A stretch of DNA of 35,052 bases from Planctomycetota bacterium (GCA_026693085.1 JAPLNB010000154.1:1-35052), one strand, 5' to 3'. Shown: positions 7,847-15,976, counted from the stretch's first letter. A program made the numbers and translations. The notes: generated from the sequence alone by a model not told the origin.

Positions 7847-9280
7847 CTACTCCGTCTTCTGCGAAATCAGCGTCCCAAATCGCTTGTGGATCGCCAACGC
7901 CGGGTCCATCGGCACATCCACCGCCTTGCAGTTCTTGGGGATGCTGATCGTCGGGGTCGGTTTGATCTTCTTACCCTGGAACTGCGGCAGCCAGCGGCGC
8001 TCGGCTTCGAGCAGTTCGATGCTCATGTCGCGGATTTCCTTCAGCGTGCAGACGGCGGCGGTCAGCGGGTCCATCGCCAGGCTATGGACGATGTATTCGG
8101 GATCACCGGTGAGGGCGGCTTCGGCACAGAGAATCTGGCAGTTGACGTTGGTCATGCAGCACGCGGCCAGTTGCGGCGGCAGCGCGCCAATCGGGGTCGG
8201 ATGCAAGCCGGCATCGTCGGCGAAGGTCGGGACTTCGACGCAGCAGCCGTCGGGGAGGTTGGTGATGAGGGCGTCGTTGCGGACGTTGCCCATGAAGCGA
8301 AATGGCTTGCCCGTCGCGACGGCTTCCATGATCCACGAGCAGTACTCGACGCTGCGGGTCTCGATCCTGGCGGTCTCGAACTCCAGCGGGTCGTGCTTGG
8401 CGTACTTCTCGGCCATCAGCTTGCCCCACTTGTAATAGGCGCCGGACTCGCCGCCGAACGCGGGCTCGTCGCAGTAGAGGTCCAACGCCTTCTTGTTCTT
8501 TCGGAACCAGGAGACATATTCGGACAGGTGGCCGGTGGACTCGGTCATGAAATAGCCGAAGTGGCGGAAGACTTCGCCGCGGACTTTTTCGTTCTTGTAA
8601 TACTCCGGCTTCTCGAACAGTTCCTTGAGCTTGGGATAGAGGTCCTTGCCCTTGTGTTCAAGGCGGAGGAACCAGTCCATGTGGTTGATTCCGCCGCAGG
8701 TGAAGGTGATTTCGTCCTTGGGGACGGCGCAGTACCCGGCGATCAGGTCGAGGGTGGTTTGCACGCCATGGCAGAGTCCGACGAAGGGAACCTTGGACGC
8801 CTTTCCGAGCGCCAGGCAGTTGCCGGCCATCGGGTTGGCATATTGGAGCATGATGGCATTGGGCTTGGCGAGCTCGGCCATGTCCTTGGCGACATCGACG
8901 AGGATGGGGATATGCCGCTGGCCACGGAAGACGCCGCCCGGGCCGAGAGAGTCGCCAATGCACTGATCGACGCCATACTTCAGCGGGATCTCGTAGTCGA
9001 AGCCAAAGGCCTCGAACCCGCCGACCTGGATCATGATGACGACGAAGTCGGCGTTCTTGATGGTCTCGCGGCGGTTGGTGGTGCCCCAGACGGTGGCCTT
9101 GACGCCATTCTCCTTGACCATGCGTTTGCCAAACGCTTCCATGGAGCGGAGCTTGGTTTCGTTGACGTCCAGGAGGGCGAATTCGCTATCGGACAACGCC
9201 GGGGTGGCCATGATGTCGTTCATCAGTGTCTTGGCAAACACAACGCTACCCGCACCGATCATCGCTATCTTCTTTGGCAT
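7847..9280 (-). CDS. Glycoside hydrolase family 4, alpha-galactosidase (MelA)-like
   Basis: Enzyme of 477 residues that should hydrolyse alpha-galactosides or related glycosides by the NAD+/Mn2+-dependent redox-elimination mechanism of GH4. The N-terminal nucleotide-binding motif is IGAGSVVFAKTL (8-19). GDSLGPGG (109-116) and YANP (147-150) are family signatures, and the metal ligands are Cys170 in CHGVQ and His200 in GINHM. Length fits the family. The start is ATG 9280, because AGGAGA lies on the - strand at 9287-9292, 6 bases ahead; the frame is open to 9331 but that part is not conserved-looking. No signal peptide, so it is cytoplasmic. No transporter or regulator is adjacent. Specificity within GH4 (galactoside, glucoside or glucuronide) is not certain. 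Confidence 0.92.
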   Translation of the reverse strand: MPKKIAMIGAGSVVFAKTLMNDIMATPALSDSEFALLDVNETKLRSMEAFGKRMVKENGVKATVWGTTNRRETIKNADFVVIMIQVGGFEAFGFDYEIPLKYGVDQCIGDSLGPGGVFRGQRHIPILVDVAKDMAELAKPNAIMLQYANPMAGNCLALGKASKVPFVGLCHGVQTTLDLIAGYCAVPKDEITFTCGGINHMDWFLRLEHKGKDLYPKLKELFEKPEYYKNEKVRGEVFRHFGYFMTESTGHLSEYVSWFRKNKKALDLYCDEPAFGGESGAYYKWGKLMAEKYAKHDPLEFETARIETRSVEYCSWIMEAVATGKPFRFMGNVRNDALITNLPDGCCVEVPTFADDAGLHPTPIGALPPQLAACCMTNVNCQILCAEAALTGDPEYIVHSLAMDPLTAAVCTLKEIRDMSIELLEAERRWLPQFQGKKIKPTPTISIPKNCKAVDVPMDPALAIHKRFGTLISQKTE

Positions 9281-9329
9281 GATGGGTCTCCTAATGGGAA
9301 AAGTGCTCAACCACAGCCGGACAGGGGAC

Positions 9330-9358
9330 ATTGTACAAGAATTTCTTCCGCGCTGTAA
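9330..9358 (-). promoter_or_regulatory. Candidate promoter of the GH4 gene, with TTGTACAA palindrome
   Basis: Reading on the - strand, TACAAT (9335-9330) is a good -10 and TTACAG (9358-9353) a weak -35 with a 17-base spacer. The -10 overlaps the 8-base palindrome TTGTACAA (9331-9338). The same DNA read on the + strand has TTGTAC (9331-9336), 17 bases, TGTAAC (9354-9359), so a + strand promoter towards the hairpins at 9410-9467 is also possible. Confidence 0.35.
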
Positions 9359-9409
9359 CAGGCGCGCGGGGGCCGTCGTCTATTAATACGGATGCTGTAT
9401 CACTACCCT

Positions 9410-9467
9410 CCGGCCATCTGTGTGGATGGCCGGCCACGGCTCACGACCGAGGGCGTGAGCCGTTTTT
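9410..9467 (+). terminator. Two adjacent strong hairpins ending in a T run
   Basis: The first stem pairs 9410-9418 (CCGGCCATC) with 9425-9433 (GATGGCCGG), 9 bp with a 6-base loop. Two bases later a second pairs 9436-9445 (ACGGCTCACG) with 9454-9463 (CGTGAGCCGT), 10 bp with an 8-base loop, followed by TTTTATT. The second looks like an intrinsic terminator for + strand transcription, yet no + strand gene ends here. It also lies directly behind the stop of a possible decayed - strand gene. A short structured RNA starting near 9366 is a possibility. Confidence 0.55.
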
Positions 9468-9667
9468 ATTGCGCTAACCCTTGGCCCCCCCGAAGCGCTG
9501 AGGCAATCGCCTCCGAATCGTAAACGCAACCGCCCCATGTCCCGCCACCGACGGCTTGCAGAACCGCCCAGAGGCGAGTGTCGGCCGGCGGGGCCAGGTG
9601 CGTGAGTTGACACCTCGTAGATGTCCGAGCCGGATTCCAGGATGTCGCTGAGCGTGATGATGGTCAT
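9466..9667 (-). pseudogene. Possible small gene broken by a one-base frameshift
   Basis: An ATG at 9667 preceded by GGAG (8 bases) opens MTIITLSDILESGSDIYEV. The protein-like continuation HLAPPADTRLWAVLQAV and GGGTWGGCVYDSEAIASAL, ending at TAA 9466, lies in another - strand frame. That frame has a stop overlapping the ATG and no start of its own. Removing one base near 9600 joins the two into about 65 residues. The TAA abuts the hairpin at 9436-9463. I do not recognise the protein. A sequencing error, a real mutation or chance are all possible. Confidence 0.35.
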
Positions 9668-9749
9668 CGCAGGTACTCCGGTGGCTGGCTGAACATCGGG
9701 GCCGGGAGGGGGTTTGTTAACGGGCGGGCCATTCGTAAGATGGCGAATA

Positions 9750-11252
9750 ATGGGCGAGGAATCTGCAAATCCGAACCGGCGATTCTGGCGACGACGAATG
9801 GTCCGAGCGGTGACAGCGCTGATCGCGTTGGTGCTGGTCGTGCGGCTGGTGTGGGGCTGGTGGGTCGGGCGGCAACTCCAAGCCCAGCTTGATGAGATTC
9901 GCCAGCGTGGGGAACCGGTGGCAGCAACCGACATGGTCTACCCGTTCGTGCCGGATTCGGAGAATGCGTGGCTTCTGCAATTGCAGGCAGTTCAGGTGAT
10001 CGTCAAGAGCGGCGTGGAATCGCCGTCGAACAGCAGCCTGGACTGTCCCAACTATCTGCCCTATCCGGCGGAGTGGATGAAGCTCGCGGAAGCATCGGAA
10101 AAGGTACATGGGCAGGCATTCGCGCTGGCGCGACAGGCGAGGCAATTGTCGCGGGTGCAGTTTCGGCAGGGACTGACCTCGCCGACGATCAGCATCATAT
10201 TGCCTTACCTGAACGAGGCGAAGCAGTTGGCTAACACGATCGCGGACGGCGCGGAGTATTCGCACCTGAAGGGCGACGACGGCGAGGCGATGGAGCGATT
10301 GATGGACCTGCTGCATCTGGCGCGATCCCTGCGGCAGGATGATTTTCTCGTTTCGCAGCTTGTGGCGATCGGAATCGAAAACATAGCGTGCAATCGGATG
10401 CAGATGATCGGGCCGGGGCTGCGGTTTGACGGGACCGCCACGACCCGTCCGGCCACGCGGGCGATGGTGCGCCCGCTGATCGATCGCTTGCTGGAGGACG
10501 GCCTGATCGCAGATGGGATTCGGCGGAGCTTCCTCATCGAGCGGGTGATGTGGATCGACTACTGCCGCACAGCATCGGCCGGGACGTGGTTCATCCGGCC
10601 GCTGGCGGACCGCAATATCATCCGCGTGAATCGGAACATGGCGATCATGCAGGAGGCCAGCAAGTGCAACAATTGGCCAGACGCAAAGGACGTCCTGAAG
10701 CGGTGCAAGTGGGATCCACCAGTGGGAGCAGCAATCTTCTGGGGGCCGACGCCCGCTCCGTCGCGAACGGTCCCACGATATTCGCGATTGTTTCACGGAT
10801 GGGCGGGGGATCTGTCGGCATACCTGGAGAGGCAGTTTCGAGTCCTGGCGGAGCGGCGGGTGACGGCGGTGTCGTTGGCGTGTCAGTTGTACCGCGCGGA
10901 CGAAGGGCATTGGCCACACCGGCTGGATGAGCTGGTGCCGAAGTACCTGCCGGCCGCGCCGAAAGATCCCTTCTATGACGATGGCCGGCCGCTGGGTTAT
11001 GCGGTGTTTAAGGGGGGACTCCCGGACGGCGCCGATCGACCTATGATCTTCTACAATGGCGAAGAAAAGTACCTTCGTCCCATTGCAGAGCCAGTGTACA
11101 GCTGGCTGTCAGGCGGAACCCAGTACCGCGACGTGGCGCGGTTTGTGCCAGTGAAATCAACGAAAGCTGTCGATAACAATCCACAGAAATCCGACGCACC
11201 ACGGGAGCAGCCCCAGGATCAGCAGAAGCCCACCCAGCCAGAGGGAAAATAG
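9750..11252 (+). CDS. Membrane-anchored protein of unknown function
   Basis: Protein of 500 residues from ATG 9750; TTG 9714 is an alternative behind the purine-rich GGGAGGGGG. A basic N-terminus (RRFWRRR) is followed by one membrane segment at about residues 18-36, so the bulk should lie outside the cytoplasmic membrane. The middle is helical. Near the C-terminus is the block ACQLYRADEGHWPHRLDELV followed by PKYLPAAPKDPF, a pattern I associate with uncharacterised planctomycete membrane proteins. The last 40 residues are Gln/Pro/Lys-rich. No enzymatic motif is seen. Its final 96 bases overlap the 3' end of the convergent zinc-ribbon gene. Confidence 0.85.
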   Translation: MGEESANPNRRFWRRRMVRAVTALIALVLVVRLVWGWWVGRQLQAQLDEIRQRGEPVAATDMVYPFVPDSENAWLLQLQAVQVIVKSGVESPSNSSLDCPNYLPYPAEWMKLAEASEKVHGQAFALARQARQLSRVQFRQGLTSPTISIILPYLNEAKQLANTIADGAEYSHLKGDDGEAMERLMDLLHLARSLRQDDFLVSQLVAIGIENIACNRMQMIGPGLRFDGTATTRPATRAMVRPLIDRLLEDGLIADGIRRSFLIERVMWIDYCRTASAGTWFIRPLADRNIIRVNRNMAIMQEASKCNNWPDAKDVLKRCKWDPPVGAAIFWGPTPAPSRTVPRYSRLFHGWAGDLSAYLERQFRVLAERRVTAVSLACQLYRADEGHWPHRLDELVPKYLPAAPKDPFYDDGRPLGYAVFKGGLPDGADRPMIFYNGEEKYLRPIAEPVYSWLSGGTQYRDVARFVPVKSTKAVDNNPQKSDAPREQPQDQQKPTQPEGK

Positions 11253-12068
11253 CTGAGCGACCGCCAGCCCGGCGCGGCCGAGGCCAGCATGCCTGCAACG
11301 AACGGCCCATTGAACGCCGCGGACGGCGGTGGCAGCGAAGCCAGTTGCGGCGAACGCCAAGCCGATGAACAGAAGCACAAAGGTCGCCGTGAGGAAAGGC
11401 CCAACGGGCGTGATGCGGGCGGTGACGACGAATAGCACTGCGGGCAGCAGCCAGACCATCGGGGCGACGGTGTAGGATGCGACCGCGGTGAGCGATTGCT
11501 GGCGGCGAGGTGAGGCGCCGGGCAAACGAAACAGCGGCTCCTGCGATCGCGTGATTTGAAAGGCCAGCAGGATCAGCATCAGGGGAATAATGCCTGGAAT
11601 CGTCGCACTCGCAGACCAGGGGACCAGCAGATCGTAAATCCAATGAGCGGCCGCGGGGTTGCCCAGCATGGCTGGATGAGGCTGGACCGCGACGAACCAC
11701 AATCCCCTCGCCTCTATCTCGGTGGCAACAAAAACGCTGGCCAGGGCCATTGCGAGGATGACCGCGGTGATCCGGCGGAAGATGCGGGCGTGGTGGGGGT
11801 CATGTTGCTTGCTGACCTCGTGGGCGAGCACCGGGCTGCCGATCGTGACGAGCCAGACGGTTCTGAGGTAGGCTTGAACGTAGCCGACTTGGCGATAGCG
11901 TGCCCATGGCAGAGCACTGGTGGATAGCGAAGCTCGGTCAAACGTCTCGCCGCACTCACTGCAGCGATCGCCGACCGTGCCGCGAAGGTCGTACCCGCAC
12001 GCGGGGCAGAGCGGGGCGTCTTCGTCGGGCAATTGGGCGGAGGAGGATGGGGGGTTGGCCTGAGTCAT
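11157..12068 (-). CDS. Zinc-ribbon multi-pass membrane protein
   Basis: Protein of 303 residues. A short N-terminal zinc ribbon (CPACGYDLRG, residues 22-31, and CSECG, residues 37-41) is a common planctomycete arrangement. After about residue 95 come five or so hydrophobic segments, the last near the C-terminus (LGGLLLILGLLPWCVGFLWI). The architecture resembles YIP1-type integral membrane proteins, but I cannot confirm that family. AGGTGA lies 7 bases before the ATG. Only 7 bases separate the start from the stop of the upstream frameshifted gene, so it is probably the last gene of the glycosyltransferase operon. Role unknown. Confidence 0.85.
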   Translation of the reverse strand: MTQANPPSSSAQLPDEDAPLCPACGYDLRGTVGDRCSECGETFDRASLSTSALPWARYRQVGYVQAYLRTVWLVTIGSPVLAHEVSKQHDPHHARIFRRITAVILAMALASVFVATEIEARGLWFVAVQPHPAMLGNPAAAHWIYDLLVPWSASATIPGIIPLMLILLAFQITRSQEPLFRLPGASPRRQQSLTAVASYTVAPMVWLLPAVLFVVTARITPVGPFLTATFVLLFIGLAFAATGFAATAVRGVQWAVRCRHAGLGRAGLAVAQLFSLWLGGLLLILGLLPWCVGFLWIVIDSFR

Positions 12069-12075
12069 GCCGAAA

Positions 12076-12335
12076 TCACCTGACCGTGTTGCTCAATACC
12101 CCGATCTCTGCGACTTCCATGATGATCTCATCGCCAGCCTTCGCGGCGACTTGCCGGTGGCGGCGAATTGGTCTTTCACGTCGCGAATTGGATCATCCAG
12201 CGACAGCCATCGGTCCAGGTCGAACTCGCCGAGATACGCGAGCTGTTCGCCTTCCTGCGCGTACCATCCATCGCAGGTGTTGTACAACCCCATGATGACA
12301 ATGTAATCCGGCCGGCCCTGAAACGCGACAATCAC
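12076..12335 (-). pseudogene. Short gene after the methyltransferase, apparently frameshifted
   Basis: A GTG at 12335 overlaps the methyltransferase stop (GTGA), the classic coupled arrangement, and opens a protein-like frame including GLYNTCDGWYAQEGEQLAYL and GEFDLDRWLSLDDPIRDVK; that frame runs out at 12093. A second - strand frame, lacking any start, encodes AKAGDEIIMEVAEIGVLSNTV and stops at 12076, 7 bases before the next gene. Adding one base near 12145 would join them into about 87 residues. The second part resembles the C-terminus of fumarylacetoacetate hydrolase family proteins (...PGD.V..EIEGIG.L.N.V), but it is too short to be sure. Confidence 0.4.
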
Positions 12336-12955
12336 CGGAAGCAAAGCGCGATGTAGTTCCACGCGGTCGAGGGGTGGCCGGCATAGATGTACTCATCGTT
12401 CTGGCAGAAGACCATCACGCGGCCAAAATGCGGGCTGAGCGTCTGCACGAGTGTGTCATGGTCGTACTCGAAGACGTGCATCGCCTGGCGGGAAACGGAG
12501 CGGTCCGCCCGGACGCGCGGCGTACTGAGAATCGCAAGCCCGCGATCCTTCAGGTGGCCTGCAACGTTGGCGACCATCCGCTGCCCATCCTCGCGGGTGA
12601 CGTGCTCGATCATCTCAAAGCTGACGACCACATCGTACTCGTGTGCGGGCGGCTGATGCGGATGGACAATATCCTCGACGATGAACCGGAGGTTGTCGCG
12701 GGAGTATCGTTCGGCACAGCGGCAGATGAGGTCCTGGTCAATATCCAGGCCGGTCACGCGAGCAGCATGGCGGCTGAAAAAATTGCAGCCGAAGCCTTCG
12801 CCGCAGCCGACTTCGAGAACCGAATCCGCCTCGCGAATCCACTTGCAGGCGAATTTGTAGCGGGCGATCGTAAAGCCGATCATCTCGAGCGGCTCGTTGG
12901 GATCGTCCAGCGCGACTCGGCAGCGGATGGGGCAGTTGATGTGGTCGGTCTTCAT
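12332..12955 (-). CDS. Class I SAM-dependent methyltransferase
   Basis: Protein of 207 residues of the UbiG/Methyltransf_11 type. SAM-binding motif I is VLEVGCGEGFGCNFF (about residues 45-59), followed by the acidic motif II GLDIDQDLI and VVVSFEMIEHV (about 111-121), where the IEH signature is typical. The frame is open much further upstream, but that part overlaps the radical SAM gene antiframe and is not conserved-looking, so ATG 12955 is chosen; no clear Shine-Dalgarno is visible. It lies 53 bases after the radical SAM gene and is coupled to the next short gene. Its substrate is unknown; the context suggests a sugar or small metabolite made by the same operon. Confidence 0.9.
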   Translation of the reverse strand: MKTDHINCPIRCRVALDDPNEPLEMIGFTIARYKFACKWIREADSVLEVGCGEGFGCNFFSRHAARVTGLDIDQDLICRCAERYSRDNLRFIVEDIVHPHQPPAHEYDVVVSFEMIEHVTREDGQRMVANVAGHLKDRGLAILSTPRVRADRSVSRQAMHVFEYDHDTLVQTLSPHFGRVMVFCQNDEYIYAGHPSTAWNYIALCFR

Positions 12956-12959
12956 GGGA

Positions 12960-12996
12960 GTCGTTGCCAGTTGTTGGTTGTCAGTTGCCAGCAAAT
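12960..12996. repeat. CAACTGRCAAC-type short repeat in the intergenic gap
   Basis: The gap between the radical SAM and methyltransferase genes holds GTTGCCAGTTGTTGGTTGTC followed by AGTTGCCAGC on the + strand. This is an imperfect tandem of a CAACTG(G/A)CAAC-like unit on the - strand. Similar short units (translating to TDNQQLAT-like nonsense) are scattered between genes in several bacterial phyla; that link is from memory and not tested here. Confidence 0.45.
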
Positions 12997-13008
12997 GTCC
13001 TGTGGAGA

Positions 13009-14229
13009 TCAGGCAAACTCCGCGTGGGGTTTGTCCTCGGCGCAGAGGTAGTTGAGGATCTCGTTGTAGTGATTGTATCGGTTGGTGGTCAGCCCGCCGG
13101 CGCAAACGCGGTTGCACTTCCCGGCGTAGACGGCATTCATCACTTCCTGCCGGCGGCCGCTGCGCCAGATCTCGCCGAAGGACCGCTGGTTGATGTTGCC
13201 GAAGCTGAAGGCGGGGTTGCCGCGGAGGAAGCAGCAGGCGTAAACATTCGCATCGCCGCCGACGATGCCGATGAGGTTCGGCCCCAGGCAGCGCGGATAC
13301 GGAACCGCGTCGGACGGCGACGCGGCAAGGTAACGATCCGTAAAGTTGCCAAGGAAAACACGAAAACGGCCATCCTCGATCTGCTTGGCGGCGACCGCTT
13401 CCTGGCGCATGGCGTCGCGCAGGTCCGACGAAAGCGGCCGGGCAGCATCGAATACACAACGGATGGTGACATACGCGGCTCCCAGCGAACGGGCCAGTTG
13501 CGCAAACCGCGCCATCTCGTGGAAATTGCGTGCCTCAGCGACGAAGTTCAGGCCGACCATCGTCCGCCGAGCGTTGCCGGTGAGATACGCAACATTCTGC
13601 AGGATGCGGGCGAAATCGCCGGTGCCATGGATCTGCCGATGCGTCTGGGGGGTGGCGGCGTCGAGGCTGATGCGCACCCACTCACACCTCTGAAGGGTTT
13701 TCTCGCGCGAGCCAGCCCGCGGCATCGAGCCATTGGTGATCAGGCCCACGCTGAGCTGAGCGTCGTGCGCGGCATCGAGCATTTGGACAAAGTGCGGATG
13801 GACGGTCGGCTCGCCGCCCCCTTTGAGCACGATGGATCGCACCTCACACTGACGAAGCTCCCTCATCAGCGACTGAAAACACGCCAGGCCGAGCGACTCA
13901 CCGGTGTGGGACTGCTCGCTGACGCACCATGTGCAGCGGTGGTTGCAGACGTTCGTGGGATCGACCTCGACGGTGATCGGGAACACAAGCTGGCCATCAA
14001 CGAACTGTCGCAGGCGATCGAAATGGTTGAGGATCTTGTGCGGGGTAAAAGGGTCGGCAAACGCCGCAGACAATGGGCCAGGCGGGCAAACCGGGGGGTC
14101 GCCAACCGGCAGAACCGCCGCCGCGGCCTCCGGCAAAACCGGCAACGCGATACGCCGGAACTCGGCCGCAGCAGACCGCGGCGGAGGAAGCCGCACGGGC
14201 TTGGGGCGTCGCGCACTACTGATCATCAT
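13009..14229 (-). CDS. Radical SAM protein with SPASM-like C-terminus
   Basis: Protein of 406 residues from the first of two adjacent ATGs (14229/14226). AAAGGA at 14235-14240 on the - strand is 5 bases ahead. The [4Fe-4S]/SAM motif CNHRCTWC is at about residues 95-102 (CxxxCxxC), followed by the GGGEPT motif. The C-terminal third carries further cysteines (PRCLGP, YACCFL, CNRVCAGG) typical of a SPASM domain that holds auxiliary iron-sulfur clusters. Such proteins modify peptides or small molecules by radical chemistry. The start overlaps the end of the upstream glycosyltransferase gene by 14 bases. The first 70 residues are Pro/Ala/Arg-rich and probably disordered. Substrate unknown. Confidence 0.92.
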   Translation of the reverse strand: MMISSARRPKPVRLPPPRSAAAEFRRIALPVLPEAAAAVLPVGDPPVCPPGPLSAAFADPFTPHKILNHFDRLRQFVDGQLVFPITVEVDPTNVCNHRCTWCVSEQSHTGESLGLACFQSLMRELRQCEVRSIVLKGGGEPTVHPHFVQMLDAAHDAQLSVGLITNGSMPRAGSREKTLQRCEWVRISLDAATPQTHRQIHGTGDFARILQNVAYLTGNARRTMVGLNFVAEARNFHEMARFAQLARSLGAAYVTIRCVFDAARPLSSDLRDAMRQEAVAAKQIEDGRFRVFLGNFTDRYLAASPSDAVPYPRCLGPNLIGIVGGDANVYACCFLRGNPAFSFGNINQRSFGEIWRSGRRQEVMNAVYAGKCNRVCAGGLTTNRYNHYNEILNYLCAEDKPHAEFA

Positions 14230-15976
14230 AAACGTCCTTTGCCAGGAACCTGAGCATGTCGTCGGCCCGGTGTTCCATCGTGTGCTCCCGGCGAGCGCGG
14301 TCGGCAGCACGGCCAGCCATCGCGACCCGCTCCTCGGGGTTCGCCAGGTAATGGCGGATCTTGCGCTTCAGCTCGGCGACGCAGCCGAACGTGTCCAATT
14401 CCTCGCCGGGGGTGAACACGCGCTGCAGCGGATACGCCTCCGGCACGCGCCCCACCAGCAGAAAGCCCCCAGCCGCAGCGGTGTCGTACAGACGCGGATG
14501 ATGCACCGTCCAGGTGTGCAGATGAAGGTTGATCGCGGCTCGATGGATCGCCTCACGCAGCGGCGGCCCGTTTTCGATCTCCGGACGCGCATGGGCGGCG
14601 ACCGCCGGAAAGTGCTCCCACCCGCGGCCGAACAGGCCAAGCCGAAACTCCGTCAGCGATGAAACAAACACCTCGCGAACCAGCAGGTGCGCGATCCGAT
14701 ACCGGAAATAGTTGACCAGGAACCGCCAGTGGCGCTCGTCGGCGCTGACACTCAGCCCCAGCTCAGCCGAACACTGCCGAAGGAGCTGCTCGGTGTCCGG
14801 GATGACGAATGGTTCCTCTTCGCCGCGGCTGCGGAGCCACTCGCCCAGGCGCTGGCGGGCGCGAAGCAGGAGGCTCTGCGTCAACTCGTCGAATTCATCG
14901 AAATTGATTAGGCGGCGATAGGTCTCGAACGGATGGATGTTGCCCACAAAGAGCAGGTCATATTCGGCCGGCTGGGGCAAGGCTGGCTCGCAGTAAAGGC
15001 GGTGGTTCGTGCCGAGATTCACATGGGCCGTCCGCGAACGCGGAAAACCCGCGGAAACCGCGTCGCTGCGCCAGTCATCGACCATGACCATCAGCAAGTC
15101 GCGACCGCCCAGCTTCTGGGCGTGGTATGTGCTGTGGCACAGGCAATGGTCCTGGTCCCACGTCAGGATGCACAACTGACGGGGAAGCGACTGCGTGTGA
15201 TCGCGGCCACGCCCGTTGAGCAGCAGAACGTCGGGATCGAACGATTCGACGGCCTCCACCAGCTCGTAATCCTTCGCCGGCCCCACAACGGAAATGACCG
15301 CGCGCACGTCCACCCCGCGGGCAGCCAGGGCATCCGAGATATCGCGGGCACAAAACTGCTGATACATGCTCCCCTCATAGGCCCACACGAGCACCCGCAG
15401 CGGACGCTGTGCTTGCCTGATGACCGCCGCCGGAGTGGGACGATCCATATAGCGCGGAGCAATCCGACTGGCCAGATCGGCAGTCAACTGCTCGAGGAGT
15501 GCAAGCATCTGCTGGCCAACAGCTTGCGCAGCCTGGCCAACCGCGACATCCGGGAAAACGCTGGCATTGAGCAGCGGCCACGGCCATCGCCGCGGCTGAG
15601 ACTGCAGCAGCCACTGCTGCATGTGCGGCGCGTGCTGCAACGGCAGAAGCAGCAGCGGCACCCAATTCGGGTGGACAATGCACTCAATGGCAGCAGGCTG
15701 CGTCAGAAAATGCAGAAAGCCCGCTACTTCAGAGAACACGTGCAGCACACCGCCCTCTCGCCCGCTCAGGCGAGGCAGCACGCCGTCCGGCTGGAGGTGG
15801 TTGAACAACACCTCGTTACCGCCATGACGCAGTTCCAGAGGCTTCTGCGGGATGCCTCGCAGTTGCGTCGAAGCAGGATTGGACCGTACCCAGGCCTGCA
15901 AGTCGTGTAACAGCACGGGGTGACGGCTGGCCAAGGCCATGATCGGCTTATCGAAGTTGGCCACGGGTTGCGTCAT
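14216..15976 (-). CDS. CgeB-like glycosyltransferase
   Basis: Protein of 586 residues. Residues 1-190 are not recognised. From about 193 (RVLVWAYEGSMYQQF) it resembles the CgeB/DUF3880 plus glycosyltransferase group 1 arrangement: an N-terminal Rossmann-like half with the conserved LTWDQDH and VDDW, then YDLLFVGNIHP and, near the C-terminus, TWTVHHPRLYDTAAAGGFLL. The latter matches the donor-binding signature (..R.fE..a.GgflL) of GT-B enzymes, followed by YLANPEERVAMAGRAADRAR. It should transfer a sugar in the cytoplasm. First gene of the operon; no Shine-Dalgarno is seen before ATG 15976, and no convincing promoter was found. Confidence 0.85.
   Translation of the reverse strand: MTQPVANFDKPIMALASRHPVLLHDLQAWVRSNPASTQLRGIPQKPLELRHGGNEVLFNHLQPDGVLPRLSGREGGVLHVFSEVAGFLHFLTQPAAIECIVHPNWVPLLLLPLQHAPHMQQWLLQSQPRRWPWPLLNASVFPDVAVGQAAQAVGQQMLALLEQLTADLASRIAPRYMDRPTPAAVIRQAQRPLRVLVWAYEGSMYQQFCARDISDALAARGVDVRAVISVVGPAKDYELVEAVESFDPDVLLLNGRGRDHTQSLPRQLCILTWDQDHCLCHSTYHAQKLGGRDLLMVMVDDWRSDAVSAGFPRSRTAHVNLGTNHRLYCEPALPQPAEYDLLFVGNIHPFETYRRLINFDEFDELTQSLLLRARQRLGEWLRSRGEEEPFVIPDTEQLLRQCSAELGLSVSADERHWRFLVNYFRYRIAHLLVREVFVSSLTEFRLGLFGRGWEHFPAVAAHARPEIENGPPLREAIHRAAINLHLHTWTVHHPRLYDTAAAGGFLLVGRVPEAYPLQRVFTPGEELDTFGCVAELKRKIRHYLANPEERVAMAGRAADRARREHTMEHRADDMLRFLAKDVYDDQ

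Noticed and set aside
7844..9358. 504-codon + strand frame opposite the GH4 gene
   Set aside because: The - strand frame has the complete GH4 motif set and a Shine-Dalgarno; this one has neither.
12956..13459. N-terminal extension of the methyltransferase to 13459
   Set aside because: It overlaps the radical SAM coding region out of frame, is Arg/Pro/Gln-rich, and crosses the CAAC-type repeat (LATDNQQLATT).
12964..14253. 429-codon + strand frame opposite the radical SAM gene
   Set aside because: The - strand has CxxxCxxC, GGGEPT and SPASM cysteines; the + strand product has no recognisable motif.
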